DNA of 64,000 nt from Chloroflexota bacterium (GTDB taxonomy: Bacteria; Chloroflexota; Anaerolineae; Promineifilales; Promineifilaceae): contig JAKEFB010000100.1 of the NCBI GenBank assembly GCA_022616275.1, positions 1-64,000 of the forward strand, in the 5' to 3' direction. Each line of letters opens with the position of its first letter. Position 1 is the stretch's first letter. The notes beneath the pieces are model-generated. The model ran no database searches. It was not told the origin of the DNA and saw nothing but the letters and a program-made list of their open reading frames with translations. This document shows positions 25,028 through 33,509 of this stretch, piece by piece. Both the position numbers and the translations under genes were made by a program.

Positions 25028-25954
25028 ATGGCTGCCGTGGCGCTTCCTCGCTCACGCCTCAGCCGTGGGCAACAAATTGATGCGGTCTGGGGCTACTTGT
25101 TTGTTGCGGCGCCCCTGCTCGGCTTCCTCATCTTTGCCGCCGGGCCGCTGGTTGCTTCGCTCTTTTTAAGCTTCACCGAGTGGAACCTGCTCAGCGATCC
25201 GGAATGGGTGGGGCTGGAAAACTGGCGCAAGCTGTTGTTTGACGATCCCATCGTCTGGCAGGCAATGGGCAATACCGCCTTCTTACTGCTGGGCATTCCC
25301 ATTTCGATGGCCATCGCCCTGTTCCTGGCCTCGATGATGAACCAGCCTGTTCCCGGCAGCCACGTCTTCCGGGTCATCTACTACATGCCCACTGTCCTGA
25401 CCATTGCCGCCCTCTCCTTGCTGTGGTTATGGGTGCTGAACCCGGATTATGGCCTGTTCAACAATGGCCTCCGTTCGCTGGGGATGCCGGCCGCCTGGAC
25501 GCGCCTGAACTGGTGGCAAGACCGCAACCTGGTTAAACCGGCGTTCATCATTATGGGTATCTGGCGCGGGGTGGGCTACCAAGCCCTGGTCTACCTGGCC
25601 GCTCTCCAGGGCGTCCAACGGACCCTCTACGAGGCGGCCGAGATTGACGGGGCCAACGCCTGGCAGAAATTCTGGGCCGTCACCTGGCCGGCCCTGACGC
25701 CGACAACGTTCTTCTTGCTGATCACAGCCCTGATAGGCGGCTTTCAAATCTTTGTCGAACCGGCCATTATGACCAACGGCGGCCCGGCCAACGCCTCGAT
25801 TACGATGGTCATGTTGATCTGGAAAAAAGCTTTTCGCGATTTTGCGATGGGCTACGCTTCAGCCCAGGCCTGGCTGTTGGGCGTGATTATTATGACTATC
25901 ACCATCGCCAACTTTCTCCTCGCCCGCCGCTGGGTATTTACCGAACAGGAATAG
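25028..25954 (+). CDS. CUT1 sugar ABC transporter permease (MalF/UgpA-like)
   Basis: About 308 residues with six predicted helices and an EAA loop (LYEAAEIDGANAWQKFWAVT). ATG 25028 is preceded by GGAGGTGGTT; the frame extends 28 codons farther up but through the repeat array. It partners the MalG-like protein 12 bp downstream; again no ATPase is encoded nearby. Confidence 0.92.
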   Translation: MAAVALPRSRLSRGQQIDAVWGYLFVAAPLLGFLIFAAGPLVASLFLSFTEWNLLSDPEWVGLENWRKLLFDDPIVWQAMGNTAFLLLGIPISMAIALFLASMMNQPVPGSHVFRVIYYMPTVLTIAALSLLWLWVLNPDYGLFNNGLRSLGMPAAWTRLNWWQDRNLVKPAFIIMGIWRGVGYQALVYLAALQGVQRTLYEAAEIDGANAWQKFWAVTWPALTPTTFFLLITALIGGFQIFVEPAIMTNGGPANASITMVMLIWKKAFRDFAMGYASAQAWLLGVIIMTITIANFLLARRWVFTEQE

Positions 25955-25966
25955 GAGGAACCCACG

Positions 25967-26863
25967 ATGGCCACCATAACGTCCTCTCCCACAACAGAGC
26001 TGCCCGCTACGGCGGCCGGCCGTCGCCTGGGACGGCGGTCGTCACGCCACCTCAGCGTAGTGGTCGTTTTCCTCATCCTCACCTGCGGCGCAATGACCCA
26101 ACTGGCCCCCCTGGCTTACATGGTCTCTACTTCGCTCAAGGACAGCCGGGGTATCTTCGAGTTGCCCATCCGCTGGATTCCCGATCCGATTGTCTGGCGG
26201 AACTACGTCGAGGTCTGGTCGAAAATTGAACTATGGCGCGGCTTTGCCAACTCGTTGCTTGTGGCTGTCACCACGACGGTGGCCGAGGTCTTCGTCAGCG
26301 CCGCGGCCGGCTACGCTTTTGCCCGGATGAGGTTCCCCGGCCGGAACACGCTGTTTATCATGCTGCTGATCACCATGATGATTCCCGGCGTGGTGACGCT
26401 CATCCCGTCCTTCGTCCTGTTCCGCTATCTCGAGTGGATTGACACCTTCAAGCCGCTCATCGTCCCACTTTTCTTTGGCACAGCCTTTGCCACCTTCCTG
26501 TCGCGCCAATTCTTCCTCACCCTACCGCGCGAACTGGAAGACGCCGCCAAGGTGGATGGAGCGAGCCCTCTCCAGACGTTCTGGTACATCTTCCTGCCCC
26601 TGGCCGGGCCTATCCTGGCCACGCTGGGCGGCCTGGGCTTTATTGCCCGCTGGAACGACTACCTCGGCCCGCTCATCTACATCAACAGCCAGGAAAAGTA
26701 CACCGTTCCTCTCATGCTGGCCCAATTGAACGGGCTCTACGAGCGGGAGTGGAATTTGCTGATGGCCGGTTCGGTTATTGCCCTGCTCCCCATCGTGGTT
26801 ATCCTGCTGGTGATGCAAAAGTACTTTGTCGAGAGTGTGGCGACGACGGGTCTGAAGGGATAA
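25967..26863 (+). CDS. CUT1 sugar ABC transporter permease (MalG-like)
   Basis: A 298-residue membrane protein with six predicted helices and EAA loop PRELEDAAKVDGASPLQTFW. AGGAGGA precedes the ATG. It completes the second binding-protein-dependent sugar importer. A 14-bp-stem hairpin follows the gene. Confidence 0.92.
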   Translation: MATITSSPTTELPATAAGRRLGRRSSRHLSVVVVFLILTCGAMTQLAPLAYMVSTSLKDSRGIFELPIRWIPDPIVWRNYVEVWSKIELWRGFANSLLVAVTTTVAEVFVSAAAGYAFARMRFPGRNTLFIMLLITMMIPGVVTLIPSFVLFRYLEWIDTFKPLIVPLFFGTAFATFLSRQFFLTLPRELEDAAKVDGASPLQTFWYIFLPLAGPILATLGGLGFIARWNDYLGPLIYINSQEKYTVPLMLAQLNGLYEREWNLLMAGSVIALLPIVVILLVMQKYFVESVATTGLKG

Positions 26864-26873
26864 AGTGGAGCAA

Positions 26874-26911
26874 GCAGCCTCAGATGCCGGGCGGGTCGCA
26901 TCTGAGGCTGC
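26874..26911. repeat. 14-bp stem-loop after the permease gene
   Basis: GCAGCCTCAGATGC (26874-26887) and GCATCTGAGGCTGC (26898-26911) are perfect inverted repeats around a 10-nt loop. No T-run follows, so mRNA processing or stability is a better guess than termination. Confidence 0.8.
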
Positions 26912-26937
26912 CGGACTCCTCAATGGTAGGAAAGTAG

Positions 26938-27984
26938 ATGGGAAGAATGCTTGTCTTTACCGGGCCACGGCAGGCCGGTTTTGAGGAATACGAAGAGCCG
27001 GCCTTGCGGCCGGACGAGGTCCGGCTGCGAACGCTTTACTCCGGCATCAGCGCCGGCACGGAATTGACTGCCTACCGCGGCACCAACCCGTACCTACACA
27101 AACGCTGGGAGCCTGGGCCGAGACTCTTTGTGCCGGCCGAAAAAACCAGCCTGGAATATCCCGTGCGCGGTTGGGGCTACGAAGAAGTCGGCGAAGTCAT
27201 CGAAGCAGGATCGGCCGTGGCCGACGTCCCCCTTGGGGCGCGGGTCTTTGGCGCCTGGGGCCACCGCAGCCACCACGTCGTTCCGGCCGACTACGCCCGC
27301 AGCCGGCTGCTGCCCCCTGGCCTGGAACCAATCCTGGGCATCTTCTCCCAAATCGGGGCCATTGCCCTCAACGGCGTCCACGACGGCCGGATTCGCCTGG
27401 GCGAGACGGTGGCCGTCTTTGGCCTGGGCGGGCTGGGGCAAATTGTCGCCCAGGCAGCCCGTCACTCCGGCGCACAGGTCATTGCCGTGGACCTGCACGA
27501 CGCCCGGCTGGAGATGGCTGCTCAACTGGGAGTACACGCGACCATCAACGCCGGCCGGGAAAAGGCGGCCGAGGTTATTAAAGAAGTGACCGGCGGCCGG
27601 GGGGCCGATGTTTGCTTTGAAGTCTCCGGCTATACGGCTGCCTTAAACGAAGCCATCCGCGCCGCCGCCTATTCGGCTCGCGTCGTGGCTATGGGCTTCT
27701 TTCAGGGTGAGGCCCAGGGACTATACCTGGGCGAAGAGTTCCACCACAACCGGATCAACGTGGTTGGTTCCCAGATTTTCGGCCCAGATCCGGAGCTGAA
27801 ATACCGATGGGACCAACTGCGCCTGGCGCAAACAGCCATCCGGCTGCAGGCCGAAGGTGTCTTGAACCTGCGCCCGCTGATTACCCACGTCGAGCCGTTC
27901 GACAACGGCCCGGCGTTGTTCGCCACGTTGGATCGCACACCAGAACAGGTGGTGCAGGCAGTGATCGAATTTCCGGCCGGTTAA
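26938..27984 (+). CDS. Medium-chain alcohol dehydrogenase family protein
   Basis: A 348-residue MDR protein. The Rossmann motif is VAVFGLGGLGQIVAQAARH, and the catalytic-domain start GISAGTELTAYRG resembles the zinc-poor MDR subgroup (bacteriochlorophyllide/L-threonine-like dehydrogenases), since the usual GHE zinc motif is replaced by GWGYEEVGEV. GGTAGGAAAG precedes the ATG. It is followed 8 bp later by a Gfo/Idh/MocA oxidoreductase, and the pair probably converts the imported sugar. Substrate unknown. Confidence 0.87.
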   Translation: MGRMLVFTGPRQAGFEEYEEPALRPDEVRLRTLYSGISAGTELTAYRGTNPYLHKRWEPGPRLFVPAEKTSLEYPVRGWGYEEVGEVIEAGSAVADVPLGARVFGAWGHRSHHVVPADYARSRLLPPGLEPILGIFSQIGAIALNGVHDGRIRLGETVAVFGLGGLGQIVAQAARHSGAQVIAVDLHDARLEMAAQLGVHATINAGREKAAEVIKEVTGGRGADVCFEVSGYTAALNEAIRAAAYSARVVAMGFFQGEAQGLYLGEEFHHNRINVVGSQIFGPDPELKYRWDQLRLAQTAIRLQAEGVLNLRPLITHVEPFDNGPALFATLDRTPEQVVQAVIEFPAG

Positions 27985-27992
27985 GGTAGGCT

Positions 27993-28997
27993 ATGATCTT
28001 ACGCGCTGCTATTCTTGGCTGTGGCGGCTTTGCTCACAAACACGCCCACATTCTGACGACCTTTTTCCAGGAAGAGGTTGAGCTGGTTGCTTTTTGCGAC
28101 CGCAACGAGTGGAAGGCCCGCGCCTTTGGCGACCAATACAGTGCCGGCCGGGCGGCCGTCTTTAACGATCACCGCACGTTATTAGACCAGGCTAAGTTAA
28201 ATCTCCTGGTCGTCTGCCTGCCGCCTTACGGCCACTCTGACGAAGTGGAATTAGCGGCCGCGCATGGGGTCCATTTGTTGATGGAAAAACCTATTGCCCT
28301 TTCTTCGGAGCACGCCTGGCGCATGGTGGCCGCGGCCGAGCAGGCAGGAATTCAGACGCAGGTCGGCTTTATGAACCGCTTTGGCGAAGCGGTCGAGCAG
28401 TTCCACTCGTTGCTGGCCTCCGGCGCGGCCGGGCCGGCCGGGCTGATGAGCGCTCGCTACTTCTGCAACTCCCTCCACGCCCCGTGGTGGCGGGTCCGTG
28501 AGAAATCGGGCGGGCAACTGGTCGAGCAAGTCATTCACATGGTTGACCTGATGCGCTACCTGTTGGGCGAACCGGCAACCGTCTACAGCCGCCAGGCTAA
28601 CCTCTTCCACCGGGACGTGCCGAACTACACGGTGGAGGACGTCAGCGCCACGGTGATCAGCTTTGCCGGCGGCGCGCTGGGGGTGATTTACGCCACCAAT
28701 GGGGCCATCCTGGACCGCTGGATCAGCGATTATCGTGTGGTTGCTCAAAACGTAACCGCCGACTTCGCCGACGCCAACCAGGCCACGTTTTACTGGACCG
28801 ATGAGCCCGGCCGGCGGCCGACAACCATTACTTCTACCAAAGATATTTACCTGAGCCAGATGCAGGATTTGCTGGCTGCCATCCGCAACGGCGGCGCTAC
28901 CCGGACTCCACTACGCGAAGGAGCCAAAACGCTTGACCTGGCCCTGGCGGCCGCTCGCTCGGCCGAAGTGCGGGCGGAAATATCTATCGAGCAATGA
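27993..28997 (+). CDS. Gfo/Idh/MocA family oxidoreductase
   Basis: A 334-residue NAD(P)-dependent sugar or cyclitol dehydrogenase. The N-terminal Rossmann fold is AILGCGGFAHKHAHIL, the conserved Lys is in LLMEKPIALS (EKP motif), and GGQLVEQVIHMVDLMRYL is the typical C-terminal-domain helix with catalytic-region His. It lies in the carbohydrate operon after the MDR protein. Confidence 0.92.
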   Translation: MILRAAILGCGGFAHKHAHILTTFFQEEVELVAFCDRNEWKARAFGDQYSAGRAAVFNDHRTLLDQAKLNLLVVCLPPYGHSDEVELAAAHGVHLLMEKPIALSSEHAWRMVAAAEQAGIQTQVGFMNRFGEAVEQFHSLLASGAAGPAGLMSARYFCNSLHAPWWRVREKSGGQLVEQVIHMVDLMRYLLGEPATVYSRQANLFHRDVPNYTVEDVSATVISFAGGALGVIYATNGAILDRWISDYRVVAQNVTADFADANQATFYWTDEPGRRPTTITSTKDIYLSQMQDLLAAIRNGGATRTPLREGAKTLDLALAAARSAEVRAEISIEQ

Positions 28998-29001
28998 GCG
29001 C

Positions 29002-29036
29002 AGTTGGCGGAGTTGGGCGGCCCAACTCCGCCAACT
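29002..29036. repeat. 16-bp stem hairpin downstream of the Gfo/Idh gene
   Basis: AGTTGGCGGAGTTGGG (29002-29017) and CCCAACTCCGCCAACT (29021-29036) pair perfectly around a 3-nt loop. There is no T-run, so termination is uncertain. Confidence 0.8.
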
Positions 29037-29038
29037 AC

Positions 29039-29073
29039 GAGCAATGAGCAAGGAGCGATGAGTGATGAGTATT
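29039..29073 (+). repeat. Heptamer array overlapping a start codon (GAGCAAT type)
   Basis: Five 7-bp units: GAGCAAT, GAGCAAG, GAGCGAT, GAGTGAT, GAGTATT. The ATG of the next gene (29065) lies inside the array, and one unit supplies the AAGGAG ribosome site. The same unit type recurs at about 60180-60240. Confidence 0.8.
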
Positions 29074-30099
29074 AAAGGTGGTGGTTGGATCCTGATTATG
29101 TTGGTTGCCTTCTGCTTGGTTGCTTGCGCGGGTGGGGCAGCTCCCTCCCCCACGCCGACGGCGACGGCCGAGCCGACGGTGGTCCCCACTTACACCAATC
29201 CTGTTTTTCCCGGCGATTTTCCTGACCCGTTTATTCTCCGCGTCGGCGACGTTTACTACGCTTACGCTACTAACGGCGGCGATACTAACGTGCAGACCAT
29301 TCGCCTGCCGGCCGATTTTTCCGATTACGAGTGGCTGGGCGACGCCCTGCCTCGTTTGCCCGATTGGGCTGCCTGGCACCAGAGCCTCACCTGGGCGCCT
29401 GGCGTCTTCCAGCGGGGCAACAGCTACGTTCTATATTACACCGCCCGCTACCGGGAAGCTGGCTTGCAGTGCATTTCCCGCGCTGTGAGCGACAGACCGG
29501 AAGGCCCTTTTCAAGACGATTCGAGCGAGCCATTCATCTGCCAGACAGAGATTGGCGGCTCGATTGACCCTTACCCGTTTGTGGATCAGGACGGCCGGGC
29601 GTACCTCTTCTGGAAAAACGACGGCAACTGTTGCGGCAAGCCGACCGGCCTGTGGGTCCAGCAGTTAAGCGACGACGGCCTTTCCCTGGCCGGCGAGCTG
29701 GTTGAATTAATCCGCAAAGACCAGTTGTGGGAACACCCACTCATTGAAAACCCGGCTATGGTCGAGGATAATGGCAATTACTACCTTTTCTATTCCGGCA
29801 ACTGGTGGGAAAGCCACACATACGCCGTGGGCTACGCCGTTTGCGAGAGCGTGACCGGACCATGCATCAAACCTCAGAAACAGCCAATTTTCGATTACGA
29901 GGGCAAGGTCATGGGGCCTGGCGGTGAAGCCTTTTTTACCGACGTAGAAGGTAATCTCTGGATGGCCTATCACGCCTGGACGGCGCCCAACGTGGGCTAC
30001 CCGGGCGGTTCACGCAGTTTACGGATCGAGCCTGTTACCTTTAACGACGGCGCGCCGCTCATCACTGGACCAACGGAGGGCCCCCAACCACTCCCCTGA
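29065..30099 (+). CDS. GH43-type glycoside hydrolase, secreted lipoprotein
   Basis: A 344-residue five-bladed beta-propeller enzyme. The signal peptide ends in CLVAC (lipobox), followed by a Pro/Thr spacer. The GH43 start YTNPVFPGDFPDPFIL carries the catalytic-base Asp; SIDPYPFVDQDGRAYLFW has the second Asp and GEAFFTDVEG a candidate general acid. GH43 members cleave arabino- or xylo-linkages. Being surface-anchored, it should act outside the cell before import by the upstream ABC system. Confidence 0.88.
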   Translation: MSIKGGGWILIMLVAFCLVACAGGAAPSPTPTATAEPTVVPTYTNPVFPGDFPDPFILRVGDVYYAYATNGGDTNVQTIRLPADFSDYEWLGDALPRLPDWAAWHQSLTWAPGVFQRGNSYVLYYTARYREAGLQCISRAVSDRPEGPFQDDSSEPFICQTEIGGSIDPYPFVDQDGRAYLFWKNDGNCCGKPTGLWVQQLSDDGLSLAGELVELIRKDQLWEHPLIENPAMVEDNGNYYLFYSGNWWESHTYAVGYAVCESVTGPCIKPQKQPIFDYEGKVMGPGGEAFFTDVEGNLWMAYHAWTAPNVGYPGGSRSLRIEPVTFNDGAPLITGPTEGPQPLP

Positions 30100-30100
30100 C

Positions 30101-32080
30101 ATGACCGCCCGAACCTATTTGAATCCCGTTTACGGCCGTGACTTTCCCGATCCGTTCGTCCTCAAATACTGCGGCGACTATTGGGCTTACGGCACAGGCT
30201 TTTGGGACGATGGCCGGGTCTTTGGCGTTTTGCGCTCACGCGACCTGGTTCAGTGGAGCGCGGTGGGCGGAGCGATGGAACCCCTGCCTGGCCATCAGTC
30301 GTGCTACTGGGCGCCGGAAGTGACCTACGATAACGGCCGATTTTATCTCTATTACAGTGCGGGCGACGGCAATCTCATGCACCTTCGTGTGGCCGTCGCT
30401 ACCCAGCCGGCCGGGCCGTTTGTTGATAGTGGCCGCCGCCTGACCAACGAGCCATTTGCCATTGACGCCCACGTTTTCACCGACGAAGACGGCCGGCGCT
30501 ACCTCTTCTACGCCACCGATTTTCTCGATCACAGCTACATTGGGACGGGGGCCGTTTATGACCAACTGCTCGACCCGTACAGGCTGGCTGGCCGCCCCCG
30601 GCCGGTGACGCGCGCCTGCTACGACTGGCAGGTCTATGATCCGCACCGGGTAGAAAAAGGGGGCGTTCGCTGGCACACTGTGGAAGGGTCGTTTGTCCTG
30701 AAGCGTAAAGGGCGTTACTACCACATGTTTAGCGGCGGCAACTGGCAAAACCCCAGTTACGGCGTCGGCTACGCCACCAGCGACCACCTGGAACGCCCGA
30801 ATGAATGGCCGCAAGCGTGCGACGGCGAGCGGGTGCAACCGATTTTGCGCACGGCGCCAGGCCAGGTTATTGGACCAGGCCACAATTCAGTCATCCGTGG
30901 TCCAGACAACCGGCAGTTATTCTGCGTCTACCACCGCTGGACGCCTGGCGGCAGTGGGCGTCGCCTGGCCATTGACCCGCTCGACTGGGCCGGCGAACGA
31001 CTGCTCGTCCTTGGTCCCAGCTACAGCCCAGAGCCGGCGCCGCTGGCACCCACGTTTGCCGACTTTTTTGATGGCGAACAGCCAAACGGCCTGGGAGGCG
31101 GGTGGCGCATCGCCGGCGGAGAGTGGTTGGTTCGGGACGGCGCGGCAATGCAGGTAGCTGTCGAGAGCGCGGCCGGAGCCTGCTACACCATCGGCGCCTC
31201 GGCTTTTGTCACTGAGCTGAGTCTGCGCGCCCTGAAAACGGCCGGCGCCGGCATTTTTGGCGTCAATCTCGGCAAGGGGGAACAGCCCGCCCTTCGCTTC
31301 CGGTTGGCCCCGGCTGCCAACCAGGCCATTATTGCCTGGTGTGATGGCGCTGGTTGGAATGGGCAGGTTATCCCTCTTCCTAGAACGTTTAACCACCATG
31401 TCTATCACCTGTTGCGTCTGGAGGTGGATGGCAACGCCGTTTGTCTCTCTCTGGATGATCCCAGGGTCCGCTGGCACGGCCGGCTGGCGGTTGAGCCGTC
31501 GGAAATTGCTCTCTGTACCGAAGGGGCGGCGGCTGCCTTTGCCGGTTTCACCACAACCGTCGGCTGGGAAGATCGGTTCACGGTTGGCGATGTGGCCCTT
31601 CAGGATCATGGCTGGCAAAGCCATGATATGGCTGGCTGGCGCTTAAACAACCAACAACTATGGTTTACGGACCAGAAACGCGAGGGGTGCTTGAGCAAAG
31701 GGCCGGACCTGGTCGCCTATGAACTGGTCGTCAACGCCCGGCTCGGCGACGAAAGCCTTCCGGGCGGCCGGTACGGCATCTACCCGGCGCTAACTGAGGA
31801 CGGCCGCGGACCATTACTCACCGTTGAGTGGGATGAAGCTGGCTGGGCTTTGTGGTGGCGAGAAGCAGAAACGGCCCATCGCTATCCCCTCCCGGCCCAT
31901 TTTGACCCTACCGTTTACCAGCAATTCCGCTTCCGCAAAGAAAACGGCCGTTTAACGATTCATTGGGAGAATGATGGGATTGGCGAAGCGCTTATTGAGG
32001 CGGCTCCGACCCGGGTAGGCTTATATGCCGGCCGGGCCGTGGCGGCGTTTGATCTGGTGCGTGTAACAGCCATTCCCTGA
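30101..32080 (+). CDS. GH43-type glycoside hydrolase with C-terminal beta-sandwich, cytosolic
   Basis: A 659-residue protein without a signal peptide. Residues 1-315 are a GH43 propeller: YLNPVYGRDFPDPFVL (base Asp), FAIDAHVFTDEDGRRYLF (second Asp) and TVEGSFVLKRKGRYY (likely acid Glu). Residues about 330-659 are beta-rich and resemble concanavalin-like xylosidase C-terminal domains (EIALCTEGAAAAFAGF). It starts 1 bp after the secreted GH43 stop, so the two are co-translated. A beta-xylosidase or arabinofuranosidase acting on imported oligosaccharides is the best guess. Confidence 0.88.
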   Translation: MTARTYLNPVYGRDFPDPFVLKYCGDYWAYGTGFWDDGRVFGVLRSRDLVQWSAVGGAMEPLPGHQSCYWAPEVTYDNGRFYLYYSAGDGNLMHLRVAVATQPAGPFVDSGRRLTNEPFAIDAHVFTDEDGRRYLFYATDFLDHSYIGTGAVYDQLLDPYRLAGRPRPVTRACYDWQVYDPHRVEKGGVRWHTVEGSFVLKRKGRYYHMFSGGNWQNPSYGVGYATSDHLERPNEWPQACDGERVQPILRTAPGQVIGPGHNSVIRGPDNRQLFCVYHRWTPGGSGRRLAIDPLDWAGERLLVLGPSYSPEPAPLAPTFADFFDGEQPNGLGGGWRIAGGEWLVRDGAAMQVAVESAAGACYTIGASAFVTELSLRALKTAGAGIFGVNLGKGEQPALRFRLAPAANQAIIAWCDGAGWNGQVIPLPRTFNHHVYHLLRLEVDGNAVCLSLDDPRVRWHGRLAVEPSEIALCTEGAAAAFAGFTTTVGWEDRFTVGDVALQDHGWQSHDMAGWRLNNQQLWFTDQKREGCLSKGPDLVAYELVVNARLGDESLPGGRYGIYPALTEDGRGPLLTVEWDEAGWALWWREAETAHRYPLPAHFDPTVYQQFRFRKENGRLTIHWENDGIGEALIEAAPTRVGLYAGRAVAAFDLVRVTAIP

Positions 32081-32100
32081 TAAACCGACGACAGACGCGT

Positions 32101-32120
32101 GTCCAGGGCGAAGCCTGGAC
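32101..32120. repeat. Small hairpin after the GH43 pair
   Basis: GTCCAGG (32101-32107) pairs with CCTGGAC (32114-32120). A run of seven T residues appears only about 10 bases later, so this is at best a weak terminator. Confidence 0.4.
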
Positions 32121-32193
32121 CAGCAACGGATGATTTTTTTCTCTGGCCATGTCGTCCATCATCATACTGTAAAGCTAATCTGAACTAACCCTT

Positions 32194-33477
32194 ATGTCTG
32201 ATCTTTTTTCATCCTCTCCGGCCGGTTTTTGCTGGGCGACTGGCATCGAAGACACCTTCATTCCCCAGGCGCGCCCTGGCCTGCGGGCCCTGGACGAGTA
32301 CAAACTGACCCAGCACGATAAGTTGTGGCAGAGTGATTTTGACCTGGTCGCCGAGAGCGGCGTGCGGGCCTTGCGCTGGGGGATTCCCTGGTATCAGGTG
32401 CAGCCCAGGCCCGATGAATGGGACTGGCGCTGGACAGACAAGGCGCTGGAGTATCTGGTCACCGTCAAAGGGATTACCCCCATCCTCGACCTGATGCACT
32501 ACGGCACGCCGCTGTGGTTGGATAACAGCTTTATCAACAACCGCTATCCGGAGCTGGTTGCCGGCTATACCCGCGCCGTCGCCGAACGCTACCACTCGTT
32601 GGTCCAATACTACACCCCTCTCAACGAGCCAACGGTCAACGCCGACATGTGCGGCCGCCAGGGGGAATGGCCCCCCTACCTTTCCGGCGACGATGGCTAC
32701 GTCAAGGTTGCTCTGGCCCTGGCCCGGGGTATAGTTCTGGCCACCCAGGCGTTGAAAGCTGAGCAACCCGGCGCTGTCACCGTACAGGTGGAAGCATTAT
32801 GGCACACCTCGACTCGTGTGGAGTCGCTGGCGTCCACCGTAGAGCAGAACAATGCCAGGCAATACCTTTGCTTTGATCTGGTCACCGGCCGGGTGGCAGA
32901 CGATTACCCCCTGGCCGGTTACCTGTATGAGCATGGGGCTACGTCCGCCGATCTCGCCTGGTTCCGCCAGAACGCCGTTACCTTCGACCTCTTCGGTGCT
33001 AACTTTTACCCCTGGTCCTACACGGAGCTGGGCCTGCAGAAGAACGGCCGGCCCCGGCGTATCCTGCGCCACACGCACGGCGACAAGATTGCCGAGGTTA
33101 TCAATGACGCCTATAGCCGCTACCATATGCCGGTCGCTATCACCGAGACCTCGGCCAGGCGGGACGTGGCCGGCCGGGCGCAGTGGATGGACGAGACGAT
33201 CGATGCCGTGCGCAACCTGCGCCGCCAGGGCATTCCCGTCGTGGGTTACACCTGGTTCCCCTTCCTGACGATGATAGATTGGGCCTACCGGCGCGGCCGC
33301 CGGCCGGTTGAGAGCTATTTACTCTATCTTGGTCTATACGACTCGACCTTTGACGCCGGCAGAATCCTCCAACGCCACCGGACTCCCCTGGTTGATCATT
33401 ACCAACAACATATGGCCCAGCCCATGCCCCCAGTATTTATACCTGACAAGGTGACGGCCGCTCACAGAGCGGGGTGA
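32194..33477 (+). CDS. Glycoside hydrolase family 1 (beta-glycosidase)
   Basis: A 427-residue (beta/alpha)8-barrel enzyme without a signal peptide. The general acid/base lies in TPLNEPTVN (Glu145) and the nucleophile in VAITETSA (Glu318), where ITE replaces the more common ITENG. The N-terminal FCWATGIEDTF and late YTWFPFLTMIDWAY fit a divergent GH1 branch. It releases terminal sugars from beta-linked oligosaccharides and belongs with the GH43 and GH2 enzymes. Confidence 0.87.
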   Translation: MSDLFSSSPAGFCWATGIEDTFIPQARPGLRALDEYKLTQHDKLWQSDFDLVAESGVRALRWGIPWYQVQPRPDEWDWRWTDKALEYLVTVKGITPILDLMHYGTPLWLDNSFINNRYPELVAGYTRAVAERYHSLVQYYTPLNEPTVNADMCGRQGEWPPYLSGDDGYVKVALALARGIVLATQALKAEQPGAVTVQVEALWHTSTRVESLASTVEQNNARQYLCFDLVTGRVADDYPLAGYLYEHGATSADLAWFRQNAVTFDLFGANFYPWSYTELGLQKNGRPRRILRHTHGDKIAEVINDAYSRYHMPVAITETSARRDVAGRAQWMDETIDAVRNLRRQGIPVVGYTWFPFLTMIDWAYRRGRRPVESYLLYLGLYDSTFDAGRILQRHRTPLVDHYQQHMAQPMPPVFIPDKVTAAHRAG

Positions 33478-33509
33478 AGGAGGTGACAAGGTGAAGAAAC
33501 CCTTAGTTT